NCBI GenBank assembly: GCA_019787685.1
Contig: JAHNUO010000007.1
Location: 248,001-312,000, forward strand
Source: Chiua virens
Taxonomy: Eukaryota; Basidiomycota; Agaricomycetes; Boletales; Boletaceae
Length of the DNA stretch: 64,000 nt
Reading direction: 5' to 3'
In this document: positions 44,755 through 55,222 of the stretch, one piece after another
Position numbering within the stretch: the stretch's first letter is position 1
Layout of the letters: the number at the start of each line of letters is the position of its first letter
Made by a program: the position numbers and the translations under genes
Notes under the pieces: generated by a model
What the model saw: only the letters and a program-made list of their open reading frames with translations
Database searches by the model: none
What the model was told of the DNA's origin: nothing

Positions 44755-47700
44755 TTAGGTTTGTGTGACTTTTAATTTTCTTGGGGCATCTGGATGTGCT
44801 TCATGGAAATCAGATATGAGATCTGGTCCATTCTTCAGATTCTTTAGTGGTTCCCAAGTTCTTTCATCATCTTCATAACCTTTCCAGTGTATAAGATATT
44901 CTAAGCGTCGTCCTTTCATTTGGGAATCAACAATATAGTCTGCTTCAAATTCTTCTTCTCAGTCATCTCCAATTACAACAGGCTGTGGTTTGTAAACCGG
45001 CTGTTCTGGGAGATGTTGTTTATAAGGTTTGACCTGAGAAATATTTACTACTGGGTGTATTTGCATAGTACGTGGGAGTCGAAGCTTTAAAGCATTCGGA
45101 CCATGCATGGATATTATGTCATAGGGTCCAATCCACTTGTCTGTGAATTTGGGGTATTGTTTTATTTTTAGGTTTGTTGTAGAGAGCCAGACCTTATCAC
45201 CAATGGAATAAGAGGGAGGTGTTGATCTCGATCTATCTGCAATGTTTTTCATATGTTCCGCAGCTTTATCTATATTAGATTTGGTTTGCTCTAGAACTTC
45301 AGAGAAATCCGTAATGTAGTTTTGAGCAGCTGGGTTTTTCATAGAGTGTGGCATAATTCCCATCCTAGGGACGTAGGAACATGTGATTTCAAATGGTGAG
45401 AATTTTGTGGCAGTGTGCTTCTTGCTGTTGTATGAGAATTGTGCGAGAGGGAGCCAATCAACCCATGTATTATCTTTCTCGGCACAGAACATGTGAAGAT
45501 ACTGTTGCACTTCTCGGTTCGTTCGTTCTGATTGTCCATCTGTTTGTGGATGATGTGCGGTGCTTAGTTTAGGCGTTATTTTTAATCCCGAGCATATGTC
45601 TTTCATGAGTTGGGAAGTGAATTGTGGTCCTCTATCCAATATAATGGTTTTTGGGAGGCCATGATGTTTCCATATGTGTGAGAGATATATTTTAGCAAGA
45701 TCCATAGATGAACACGTTTTGTGGCAGGGAATGAATTCAACTTCTTTAGAGAAGCGATCTACTACCGTGAGAATGGAATCATAGGAGTGTGAAAGTGGGA
45801 GATCAGTGATGAAATCTGCAGAAATATCTTCCCATGGTAATGACGGTGTTTCTAAGGGTTGTAGAAGTCCTGGTGTTTTCTGGTTAGAACCCTTGAATCT
45901 AGCGCATCTTTCACAGTGTGAGACATAGTTTTTGACTTCTTTGTTCATTTGAGGCCAAATGTAGGTTCGAGAGAGAAGTTCTAAAGTTTTATTGGTTCCT
46001 GGATGTCCTGCTTCGGGTGTGTCATGAAACATGGTTATGGATTTGGTGCGTAAAGCATCCGGAATAAAGATCCTATCCCCCTTTCTAAGGAAGGCATCCT
46101 CGACTTTATATCTGATAGATAGTAGATGTTTCATGGCATTTGGTGATAGTTTCATAGTTTCATGTTGTATGTCTGATAAGAATTGATCACCATTATAGAG
46201 GAGAGTGACAGCTGATCTGATTCTAGATGGATCCATGAGAAGGATTCCTTTGTTATCATCTTCGATTCCAATCATGTGGTCCTCTCTCCTGCTTAAAGCG
46301 TCAGCTTTTCCCATGGTGACTCCAGCCTTGTGGTGCCAAGTGAAGTTAAAGCATGAGAGATATTGTGCCCATCTTGCTTGTCTTCGGTTAAGATCTTGGC
46401 GTGTCATAAACCATGTAAGGTTCTGGTGGTCATTCCATATTTCAAATTCATATTTTGCACCCTCAAGATAGTGGTGCCATAGTTCTAAAGAGTGGATAAC
46501 CGAAAGCATTTCTTTATCGGCTATGGGGTAATTCCATTCTTCTGGTGTCATAGAGTGGCTATTATAAGTGACAGGGTGCCAAAGTCCTTCTTTTTCTAAA
46601 GATAGAACTGCTCCTGTTGCGAAATCCAATGAATCGCATTCTAAGCGATATTTGGCATTCTGGTCTGGATAAGCAAGGATAGGGGCTGTCGTGAAAGCCT
46701 TTTTAAGCATAGTGAATGCTTTGTCACAAGCGAAGGTCCATTCAAATTTTTGATCCTTTTTAGTAAGGTCATGTAAAGGGCGTGCTATTTTTCCATAATC
46801 TTTAATGAATCTGCGATAGAAGTTGGCAAGTGCAAGGAAACTTTTGATGTGTTTGACTGATGTGGGAGTTGGCCATTCGGCTACTGCTTTGGTCTTTTTG
46901 TTATCCATTTTAATCCCATCAGTTCCCACGATCATTCCAAGGAAGTCGACTTCTTTTACGCAGAAGAAGCATTTTTCTGGTTTTACGTAGAGATCGTTTT
47001 CTTCAAGGCGTTTAAGCACTTCAAGTACGATTTTGTCATGAGTTTCATAATCGTCGGTGTTAGTGAATATCATAAGGTCATCAATGTAGACAACAACAAC
47101 GCTGTTCATATCGGCAAAGATTTCATTCATCATGGTTTGAAACATTGCTGGGGAATTGCATAATCCGAAGTACATGACGATAGGTTCAAATGATCCTCGG
47201 TGGTAGACAAATGCTGCTTTCCATTCATCGCCTTCTTTGATGCATACATTATTGTATCCCCATCGGAGATCCATTTTTGTAAATAGTTTAGCGTCCTTTA
47301 GTTTATCCACTAGTTGCAATATAAGCAGTAATGGATAGTTGTTTTTGCTTGTATGTTTGTTTAAGTATTGGTAATCCTGGACCATATGCTTCTTTCCATC
47401 TTTCTTGGGAACGAAGAAGACCAGAGATGTTTGTTCGGACTTAGAGGGTCTGATGTAACCTTTCTTTAATTGGTCATCAATGAATGTGGAGACCTCCTCT
47501 TGTTCTGTGACAGAGAGGGGTATTAAGCGACCCTTTTTGGGAACGAAAGACTCTTTTAGGTCAATGCTGTGATCCCATGGTTTGTGTAATGGTATCCTTT
47601 CGGATTCCGTCTTTCCAAATACTTTAGCATATTTCATATATTCTTGTGGGACCATCTCTTCAAGAGTGCATTCCTCAGGAGGAGGAGGTGGAGTTTCCAT

Positions 47701-48237
47701 GTTTGCGGTAAAAATATGGGATTCCACAATAGAGTTTGCATATTTGAGTTCTTCTGCGATTATGGAATGCAAGAAATTGTCTTTGTCTTGCATATCACAT
47801 GATTCCAGGCATCTCCGCATTACAACTGATCCTGTAGTCCAGTCTATGTGGGGATTGTGGTGCTTTAACCATGTACATCCAAGGATAAGGTCATTCTTTC
47901 CAAGGTTGGTAATTTCGGCATCCACTATTTCCCTGTGACCTTTGTAATTGATCAGGATTTGTGTGGCGTGAGTAATAGAGCCCGCTTGATTTTTGGTTCC
48001 ATCAACGTTGAAGACTTGAATGGCATATGGAAGTGCGTGTGTGGGAAGTTTGTGTTTTGTGACGTAATCCTCGTGTATGAAGATCGCATTAGCTCCACTA
48101 TCTAAAAGCACTTTTGCTCCAACATAACCAATTTGGTTTACTGGGGATACCAAAATTGGTAATACTATTTCTTTTTCTACCAATGTAGATCTAATGAAAG
48201 ACCCATTGGGTATTTGTTTTGGGACAGAATTAAGCAC
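44755..48237 (-). pseudogene. pol: G2 pol: protease, RT, RNase H, integrase and chromodomain
   Basis: A single 1092-codon frame (48237-44959), then a TGA and a further 67 codons in the same frame. Protease: KVLLDSGANAIFIHEDYV and LILGCTWLKHHNP. RT: VFFVPKKDGKKHMVQDYQYL, FTKMDLRWGYNNV, catalytic VVVYIDDLMIFT. RNase H: YRLECDSLDFATGAVL. Integrase: HPGTNKTLELL and CERCARFKG finger, then DFITDLP, ILDRGPQFTSQ and DGQSERTNRE for D-D-E. After the TGA comes the chromodomain EFEADYIVDSQ, LIHWKGY and TWEPLKNLKNG. The only visible lesion is the TGA (44959-44961) that removes the chromodomain. The pol has no ATG, so it was probably expressed with gag. Confidence 0.92.
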
Positions 48238-48422
48238 GGAACTATCGTGTCCGCCGCGCTCTGCAGAGACGCTGTTAACGCTTTCATTTTCTGTTGTTTT
48301 TTATTTAGGTAGTTTATCCTCTTGCCAGGGAGGTGTTTCTGAGTATTGAAAATCGAACTTTAAAGAAACAGAGTTTTCATAGTACTTTGGAAGGGTAGTG
48401 CGAACATGAGATCCCAGTTTAC

Positions 48423-49574
48423 TCAGTTTGCCTTGCCTTTTCCCTTCTTTTCGGTTTCATATTTGTTGTAATAATATGCTTGTACTTCTTCAGGATTCAT
48501 TCCACAAATGGCCGCAAAGGGGTCCTTTTTGGGAACTGAAGAGGTTGAAGCTTTAGGGGCTTCTTTTTGTTGTGTGGTGGATCTCGCTTTTCGAGTTTTT
48601 CCACATGTGGCTTTGTGGTTGCCGGCATAATATTTGCAATCAGGGCATTGCACTTTGGGTTTGGGGCACTCTTTCAGAACGTGTCCTGTGTTCCCACAAT
48701 TGTAGCATTTATTATTGGGGTTGACCTTCTTTTGGCTGACTGCCCTGACTTCTTTGCCGGTAAACCAGCCATCATTGTCTACTTCATATCGTGATGTGGA
48801 GCTGATGTCCATCGCATTGGGATCCTTTTTCTTAGTTCGTTCCCCGTGGACATATTGGAGTTGCTCCAATGAATTTCCTGCCTGTCTTATTAAGGCGAGG
48901 TATGCTGTTACGGCCTTGTTGTGATCACTCTCATATTTGGGTGCGAGTGGATCGTTCCACATTGGTTCTTGCAGGGTGATTCTTGTTCTATCCCTGAAGA
49001 TTTGATGTATTAATCCTCATGCTGTGTTTGCCTCGAGGAGTCTTATGGCATGGGAGGGGTTGATTTTGGCTTGGTGCCATAGTGCTTCCCATTGAATTAG
49101 GAAGTCTTCAACCCACATGTTTCCTTGTTCGAGATGTTCTAGCTCTATGTGAGCCCAGTCAACCTTGTTGTTCTGGCGGAACATCCCTTCTACGTCAATG
49201 ACCAATTGTCCCCATGTGAGGTTGGTCCCTTGTGCTAAGCAAGTTTCGGCAAACTGCGAAGCGCGTTTTCCTTTTAAGCGAGATTACACGGCAAGTACGG
49301 CAGTGTATGAGCTGGGTGTGATAGTGTTTTGGTTTACATCTATCCATCCTTTGATTTTAGCCCACCACTCTTTGAATTGGGCCAGTTCTCCATCATAGGC
49401 TCCCAGGTCATGCGAAGATTTCGACTTTTCCCATGGATGGGGGTTTACTTTGTAGAGCGGCAATGGCTCCAGACATTTGCGTAATGATAAATATGGCTGC
49501 TTGCAGCCGATCTGAATCTTTTCCTTTTGGTCATTCATGACCGAGGTCGCATTGGCGATATCTTGTTGTGACAT
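48423..49574 (-). pseudogene. gag: G2 gag
   Basis: ATG at 49574, 384 codons in one frame with a TAA and a TGA inside (AVLAV-x-SRLKG and ANTA-x-GLIHQ). Capsid part: AQFKEWWAKIKGWID, WEALWHQAKINPS. CCHC knuckle: CYNCGNTGHVLKEC, followed by CPDCKYYAGNHKATC, a second Cys/His cluster. It ends KGKGKAN. A fragment of a relative is at 17595-17855. Confidence 0.85.
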
Positions 49575-49579
49575 ATTTA

Positions 49580-49822
49580 TCAGGTGTCAGCAGTTGGTTC
49601 TGGTGCTCCCCAAGTGTTAGTGGTGGCTGTTCCATATTCTTCGTAGGGTGAGAAGAGACTGAAGGTGACTGCGAAAGGGTAGTCTCGACGTTTGATAGAG
49701 ACGTAAATTGGCCTTTGGGATTCTTGTACCTTATTTGTAAGGTAGAATGCGATGTAGCTGAAAAAGTAAGTAGTGAGAGTGCAGGAGATTATAAATGCGA
49801 TTGTGACAAGTTCCCAAGACAT
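49580..49822 (-). CDS. G2 small membrane-protein ORF upstream of gag
   Basis: 80 codons with a real ATG. Residues about 5-28 (VTIAFIISCTLTTYFFSYIA) form one strong hydrophobic segment, followed by a polar tail. The stop lies 5 nt before the gag ATG. I recognise no family. It could be an accidental ORF in the leader, but the composition and tight spacing argue for a gene. Confidence 0.45.
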   Translation of the reverse strand: MSWELVTIAFIISCTLTTYFFSYIAFYLTNKVQESQRPIYVSIKRRDYPFAVTFSLFSPYEEYGTATTNTWGAPEPTADT

Positions 49823-49836
49823 AAAAGGATTTCTAT

Positions 49837-50193
49837 TTAGAAATATCTGGAAGGAATCCTAAGAGTATTTCTAGGTTGTAAGGTAGGGAAGTCGAAATTA
49901 TCATATTGTGAGTAGGGACGGATGCGGGATGGTACTCTGTTTGCTTTGTAGTGTCTGAGTATTCTTTTCCTTTCAATCTCTGTCCTCACGTTTCTCCTTT
50001 CAATCTCTCGAGGTGGGAGCCAATCGTTGGGGTCTCCTAAACTTTCCTCGGAGGGTTCCCTTATAGGGATAGGTGATGGTTCTCTTTCGGGAATGGGAGC
50101 GGGAAAATATTCGCGCTTAACCTCTGATTCCTCGGTTGGATACCTAAGCTCCGGGCTGTCAGACCGGGTTGACTCGTAGTCGAATAGGGACAT
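49837..50193 (-). CDS. G2 acidic, proline-rich ORF upstream of gag
   Basis: 118 codons from the ATG at 50193. The N-terminal half is acidic with PIPERE/PIPIRE repeats, the C-terminal half basic (REIERRNVRTEIERKRILRH). It ends 14 nt before the membrane-protein ORF starts. A further open frame without ATG (50398-50159) may be a spliced upstream exon. No family recognised. Confidence 0.4.
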   Translation of the reverse strand: MSLFDYESTRSDSPELRYPTEESEVKREYFPAPIPEREPSPIPIREPSEESLGDPNDWLPPREIERRNVRTEIERKRILRHYKANRVPSRIRPYSQYDNFDFPTLQPRNTLRIPSRYF

Positions 50194-50583
50194 GTCGTCT
50201 CCTATATAAGGTGTGGAAAATCTCTGTGTCTGTCCTGTCCTCGGGATCAAGATCCTCTAAGGCAACTACCTCAGCGAGATAGGCGGTGTCAAGTACATAT
50301 GGTGAGTCTTCTAGACCTGGGAATGCTTCTTGAGCGGCAGCGACAATGGAGAGAGGGAGGGAAGTCACTATTTTTTGTGGTCTCAGTAAAGAGGACAATG
50401 AGCGACGGATGCACTATTAGCTGGTGCGCTATGTGGACCTTGAGTCTCGAGCGGCTTATTTGAAGCTAATAAAATCTTCATTTTCAAAGTCTGCGACTTA
50501 CTTGGAGCGTTGCTTGTAACAGAGGTAAGACGGCTACGATGAGGTCGAGGGACTTGACAGTAGTGTCGACGGCAAAGAAAGGC

Positions 50584-50596
50584 AACAAAGTTCTAA
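50584..50596 (-). promoter_or_regulatory. G2 self-priming primer-binding site
   Basis: Minus-strand TT then AGAACTTTGTT (50594-50584), the exact reverse complement of AACAAAGTTCT in the adjacent 5' LTR (50697-50687). Confidence 0.78.
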
Positions 50597-50821
50597 TGAA
50601 ACAACCTAGAACAAAACTAGACTGTTAAAGTATAGTGGTTGAGTGAAGAGGGGGTTCAGTCCAGTGAAGAGGCAGGAAACTCCAAGAGAACTTTGTTAGA
50701 GCTGTGTTATTGTGGCAGCAAATCGGATGCGATGGTTTGGACAGCCTTGACATGAGGCGTGTATTATTAGAATAGGTTGAACGTTGGAGTTGTTAAGTGA
50801 GGAAAAGTTGGTATCGTAACA
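50597..50821 (-). repeat. G2 5' LTR (short variant)
   Basis: 225 bp. It differs in length from the 3' LTR by one base at 50673-50675 (GGCAGGAAAC versus GGCAAAAAC); the related solo LTR has GGCGAAAAC on the same strand. Confidence 0.92.
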
Positions 50822-53052
50822 GTGGGAGGCCACCAGGGATGTCTGGTGTTGCAGGTTCATGTGGAGTGCTCGATGATTCACCAATCATCTCCTTCCAGTG
50901 TGATTCCCTCTCAATTTCTTTAAGTTGTTTCAAAGGGTGTCTCTGTTCTCCATAGACATTCCCAGGTTGTCTAGGAGGGTTTTTAATCCTTTCACTGCAA
51001 CGTGGTAAAGCTGGAGGGGCTGCTGGAGGTAGTCTAGGAGCACGAGGAGGGGTCACTGGAGGTGGTGGTGTTTCTTGCAAGTGTTCCAGTGCTTCCAGTG
51101 CTTCCAGTGTTTCTGGGCATTCCGGTTGCATTGGTATTTCTGGTTGTATGACAGGATGATGAGGAGCATGTTGAGGTGCATCAGACTCATCAGAGGAGAA
51201 ATCCTCTGGTTCAGAGTGATGGTCATGATAAGGAGGTGGGTTGCGTGGTACACTGCTTACTGGCCTGTGAGGCCGAGCCCCTGGACAACGAGGGAACAGG
51301 TTCTCATCAAAGATGGCATGAGCAGAAGTGAATATTGCATTGTTAGGACACATGAAAATCCAATTGGATTCACTTCCTGCTGATACACCAAGGTAGATCA
51401 TCAACTGTGATTTGGGCTGTAATTTGCCCATTCAAATCTCATTGGGAAGATGCACATAGGCACCACATCCAAAAACACGTAAGTGTGAGATTGAAGGTTT
51501 CTGTCCAGTGAGCAATTCATAAGGAGTTTTCCAATTCAATCGAGCCAATGGAGTGCGGTTGTACACATGGGAAGCATGTAAATATGCAAATTCCCAGTAG
51601 GAATTAGGGAGACAAGCTTGAAGTTGCATTGCCTGTGCCTTATCCATGAGAGTACGGATTAACCATTCTGCACAGTCCATTTTGCTGATGAGCATATGGG
51701 GCTGATTGGAGCATGTGTATACCTTGGTCTTGCATATACTCGGTAAAGGCTTTAGAAGTGAATTCACCTCCAGCATCGGAGTGCCAACCTTTAATTTGAG
51801 CATTATATTGGTTGCGGACATAGGTAAAGAATTGCTTTGTAGCCTTTAAGGCTTGATCCTTGGATTTGAGACATACAACCCATGACATAGATGTATAGTC
51901 ATCATAAAACACGATCACATATTTATGCTTATGATATGATTCAACCTCAAAATACTTGATATCTGAGTGTATTAACTCAAAGGGAGCAGAGGCTCTCTTC
52001 TCAGTATGAGGGAATGATCGGTTTGGTTGTTTTCCAAGTTCACATCCAGGACAGATGGGTGCTTTCAATGGAATGTCTACTTCCAGAAAGTCTTTGGTGT
52101 GTTTGCGTGCAGCTTTAAGCACATCATGTGAAGGATGGCCAAGACGACAATGTATCAACTCAAAATCAATGGTATTGAGTGACATTGAATGAGTTTTAAC
52201 ACTTTTTAGTGTTTCTGGGCGTGTTTCACTTCTTTTAAGTCGTTCCAAGTGTTCCGGGTGTTTTTCCGGACTGGAACTGGCCTTCTGAGTTGATTTTAAG
52301 TGTGTATAAATGGTTCCGAATGGTTCCGAATGTTCCGAACTGGAATGAAGTTTCCTACAATGACTTTGATCAAAAAAAGTGCTTCTGAGCGCTTCCGGGA
52401 TGGACGTGTCGGTAGTGATCAAGGTAGGTATAAAACTACTCGGAACTGCTTCAGAACAGTCTCGGAAGCAATCGGAAGTGTTTGGGAGCAACTTGGAAGT
52501 GTTTTGAAAGTGATCTGAGGTGATTGGAGCAGGTTTGATGCTCTTAGCATGCAGCCAGTACATTGTGTCTGTACCATGTGAATAAAATGACAACACAGTA
52601 CACTTCTGCTGTGAATGGTGAAAGTCTATGTGTCCAGGACGTGTGCGCACAGATAGTGTATGGTCTTTGAGGAGAGTGCCCATTGAAATTAGCTTGATTT
52701 TACAAGCAGGCATATAAATGACTGGCGATAAACGCACAGGTCTGCTCTCATACTCAATGATGACAGTTCCTGAACCTAATACAGGAGCTTTTCCATTTGC
52801 AGTTTGCATATAGTGTGGTGTGGTGTATGGCTTATACTCAACAAAGTCATCAATATTTGAAGTAAAATGTGATGATGCTCCGGAGTCAAGTAACCACATG
52901 TCAGGGATATCTTCTTCATGAGTTATCTCTCTTTGCTTTCCCTTGCCTGTGCACTTGTTACAGTCATCACACATAGTGAGAGGCTGGGTAGCAGATGATA
53001 TTCTCAGACTATCTACTACATTAGACACTAGTAAATGACTTCGCTGCAACAC
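50822..53052 (-). pseudogene. C1 protease and integrase
   Basis: Protease: DMWLLDSGASSHFTSN. Integrase finger: LIHCRLGHPSHDVLKAARK ... CPGCELGKQ; core: ELIHSDIKYFEV (Asp), KGWHSDAGGEFTSKAF (Asp), then the usual QQNGRAE motif is broken by an extra T at 51674 (CTG for CG). The Glu codon survives in the shifted frame (51821-51432: LIRTLMDKAQAM, GCGAYVHLP). The C-terminal linker is Pro-rich and ends at TPDIPGGLP where G2 was inserted. The region 52190-52520 is unusually rich in TTCCGG/GTTCCGAA words. Confidence 0.85.
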
Positions 53053-54768
53053 AAGGTGCTGTTAGTGTCAGAGTAGGATTGTCTGGAATGAGAGATGTAC
53101 TCGGGAGTGGATCCACAATCATAGTAGTGTCCAAGCCAGTCGTCTTCATCATCACCAAGGGAGACGGCATCTTCATCCTCAATGACAGCCATGGAAGTGT
53201 CTTGTTCAACACGTTCCAAGAGATGCTTGGATGAAGTGGGAATTTCTTCCGACCAATCCGAGTGCTTGTTGGCTATCATGTCCACATTGTGAACAGATTG
53301 AATTGAAGGTGTTTCCCCAATGCGGTGGAGAAGGGATATTGCATTCTGAACATGAGGGAATGCAGGAGGACCATAGTGAGTCGAAGCTGGTTTATGGGAG
53401 AGCAGATGTGGGTCAATGGTTGGAGAGGTGAAAGTGGATGAGGCTGATCAATTATGACGGGTTCTTGCTCAAAATTGACAAAAGCAAATGAGGGGACCTC
53501 CTCAGCTACAATATTAGCTTTGTGGCGATGTTGCTGGGGGCTCTTGCTATAGTCAGAGCGTTTGCCACGTCTCTTTTTCTTTCTGAAGCCTTCTAGACCA
53601 GAACCACCGGAACCAGAATTTCCCTGTTGTTTCTGCTGGGCACCAAACTTTGGTTCCTCCCCTTTCCGCTTAACAGTGGAAACCTTGTTCGCTTGCTGTT
53701 CAGGCTTAGCCTGAGATCTGGTCTGAGTTGGACGGCGAGCAACATGTTGTTGCCAAGCAGCTGTGATGGCCTGTTCTACATCTGCCATAGTAGGGGTTTT
53801 GGTATCGGCAGAGGGTTTCTCATTTGTAGCAGTATTGAGTAAATTGGTGTAGAAGTCGGCATATTTGGATAGCCAGGACAGGACGATCATCAGCTTGATC
53901 TTGTCATCAACCTTGTATTCAAAAGACTCGAGCTGGGCAAAATGGGTATTGAATTTGGCAAAAGTCTGGGCAGGATGCTGATTTTCTGAGAAGAAAAGGG
54001 ACATCATGGACTTGAATTCGGAATAGGCGGAAGAGATGGTATGGCCATCATACTGTTGCTTCAGTGAATTCCAGAGGGAAAGAGCTGTACCACAGTCAGC
54101 ATGACGACTGAGCAAGTGTTACGATACTAACTTTTCCTCACTTCACAACTCCAACATTCGATCTATTCTAAAGATACACGCCTCATGTCAAGGCTGTCCA
54201 AAGGATCATATCCAATTGGCTGCCACAATAACACAACATCCATCACCTCATGCCCTTATCTATTTCATTTCCCTTATCACTGACTCATCATCGGCAGTGC
54301 AAGGCTATGCTCTTATCTATGACTCATATCTATTCACACCTTATCATCCAATAGGATACATTATGCTTATCTAGGTAGTTCATACTCAGTTTAGAACTCC
54401 GATATCCATGTAGTATATAAACCCCATGAATGACAGCCAGAGAGCTCTAACGGAGTTCTCTTGGAGTTTTCGCCTCTTCACTGGACTGAACCCCCTCTTC
54501 ACTCAACCAACTACACTTTACAGTCTAGTCTTGTTCTAGGTTGTTTCAGCAAGTGATGCTCAATCCGAAGTTTCATGGAACCCATGGCTTTGTCATCATT
54601 GTTATCCCAATTATTCTGCTTTTCCAAATCATCATCGGTGGGGTGTGTCCATTTCATACAAGCATTCCAGACACTGACTGACTGAAGATAATTCTTCATG
54701 TCATCAGCCCAGCGACTGTAGTTAGATCCGTTGAGCTTAAAAATGTTGTTGAGCATATTAGATGACAT
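53053..54768 (-). pseudogene. C1 gag, split by a solo LTR
   Basis: ATG at 54768: IFKLNGSNYSRWADDMKNYLQ, the copia gag start. After the solo LTR the frame resumes: ALSLWNSLKQQYDG, FNTHFAQLESFEYKVDDKIK, LSKYADFYTNLLN. The C-terminal part is basic (KKKRRGKRSD) and I saw no CCHC knuckle. Near the protease, joining the frames needs two +1 corrections at 53060 and 53070, both CTG/CAG. Confidence 0.8.
54117..54548 (+). repeat. Solo LTR of the G2 family (long form) in C1 gag
   Basis: 432 bp, TGTTACGATA to GGTTGTTTCA, perfect 5-bp target duplication GCAAG (54112-54116 and 54549-54553). It contains TATATAAACC near 54413 and the start-like word AACGGAGTTCT. Confidence 0.93.
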
Positions 54769-54845
54769 AACAGGTAGGTAATCTGATGGTATGAATGTCA
54801 GTAAACCTTATTCACAGAGAAGAAGGGAGTGAGGAGAAATCAATT

Positions 54846-55222
54846 TAAACCAGTGCTTATCTTATAACATGCTTATACCACATTGTTACAGCATTGTTCC
54901 CTCATGTTCTTATCTATGACTCACATACATGCAGATACCTCATGTTATCTCACCTTATCTACCAATCAGGACTCTTTCCCTTATCTATATATTCATACTC
55001 CAATTAGAACTCTGATTGTACTTTTAGTATATAAGACTTGAATCCAGCACCAAGGGAACTCTAACAAAGTTCACCTTTGGTTTTTCCCCATTGTCTCTTA
55101 TAGACGGATCACCTCTGTAGTTCTCGCCTCACTCGTCAGACTCACTTGCACCCAACCTCTACACTGACCACTACAACCACTCGCAAGTAACTCATAGTCT
55201 ACGTTTGTTCTAGGTTGTTACA
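54846..55222 (+). repeat. T1 LTR fragment (5' truncated)
   Basis: Matches about 18240-18630 of the full T1 LTR and lacks its first 265 bp or so. It ends GGTTGTTACA at 55222, directly before copia sequence starting ACACC. The left joint with the C1 leader near 54845 has TTAAA microhomology. Confidence 0.85.

Larger units (their letters stand above)
44415..50821 (-). mobile_element. G2: Ty3/gypsy chromovirus inserted in C1
   Basis: LTRs of 224 and 225 bp, perfect 5-bp target duplication GTGGG (44410-44414 and 50822-50826), confirmed by the uninterrupted copia sequence at 55241-55260. Contents in order on the minus strand: self-priming site, two small ORFs, gag, PR-RT-RH-INT, chromodomain. The pol is nearly intact, making this the youngest-looking gypsy element here. 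Confidence 0.95.
42190..54845 (-). mobile_element. C1: Ty1/copia element inserted in G1b, itself split by G2 and a solo LTR
   Basis: Reading the minus strand: gag (54768 downward), protease, integrase, then RT-RNase H and the 3' LTR (42683-42190), the copia order. G2 is inserted between integrase and RT with duplication CCCAC (minus strand); a solo LTR is inserted in gag with duplication GCAAG. The 5' LTR and leader are missing: at about 54845 the sequence changes to a T1 LTR fragment. Confidence 0.88.
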
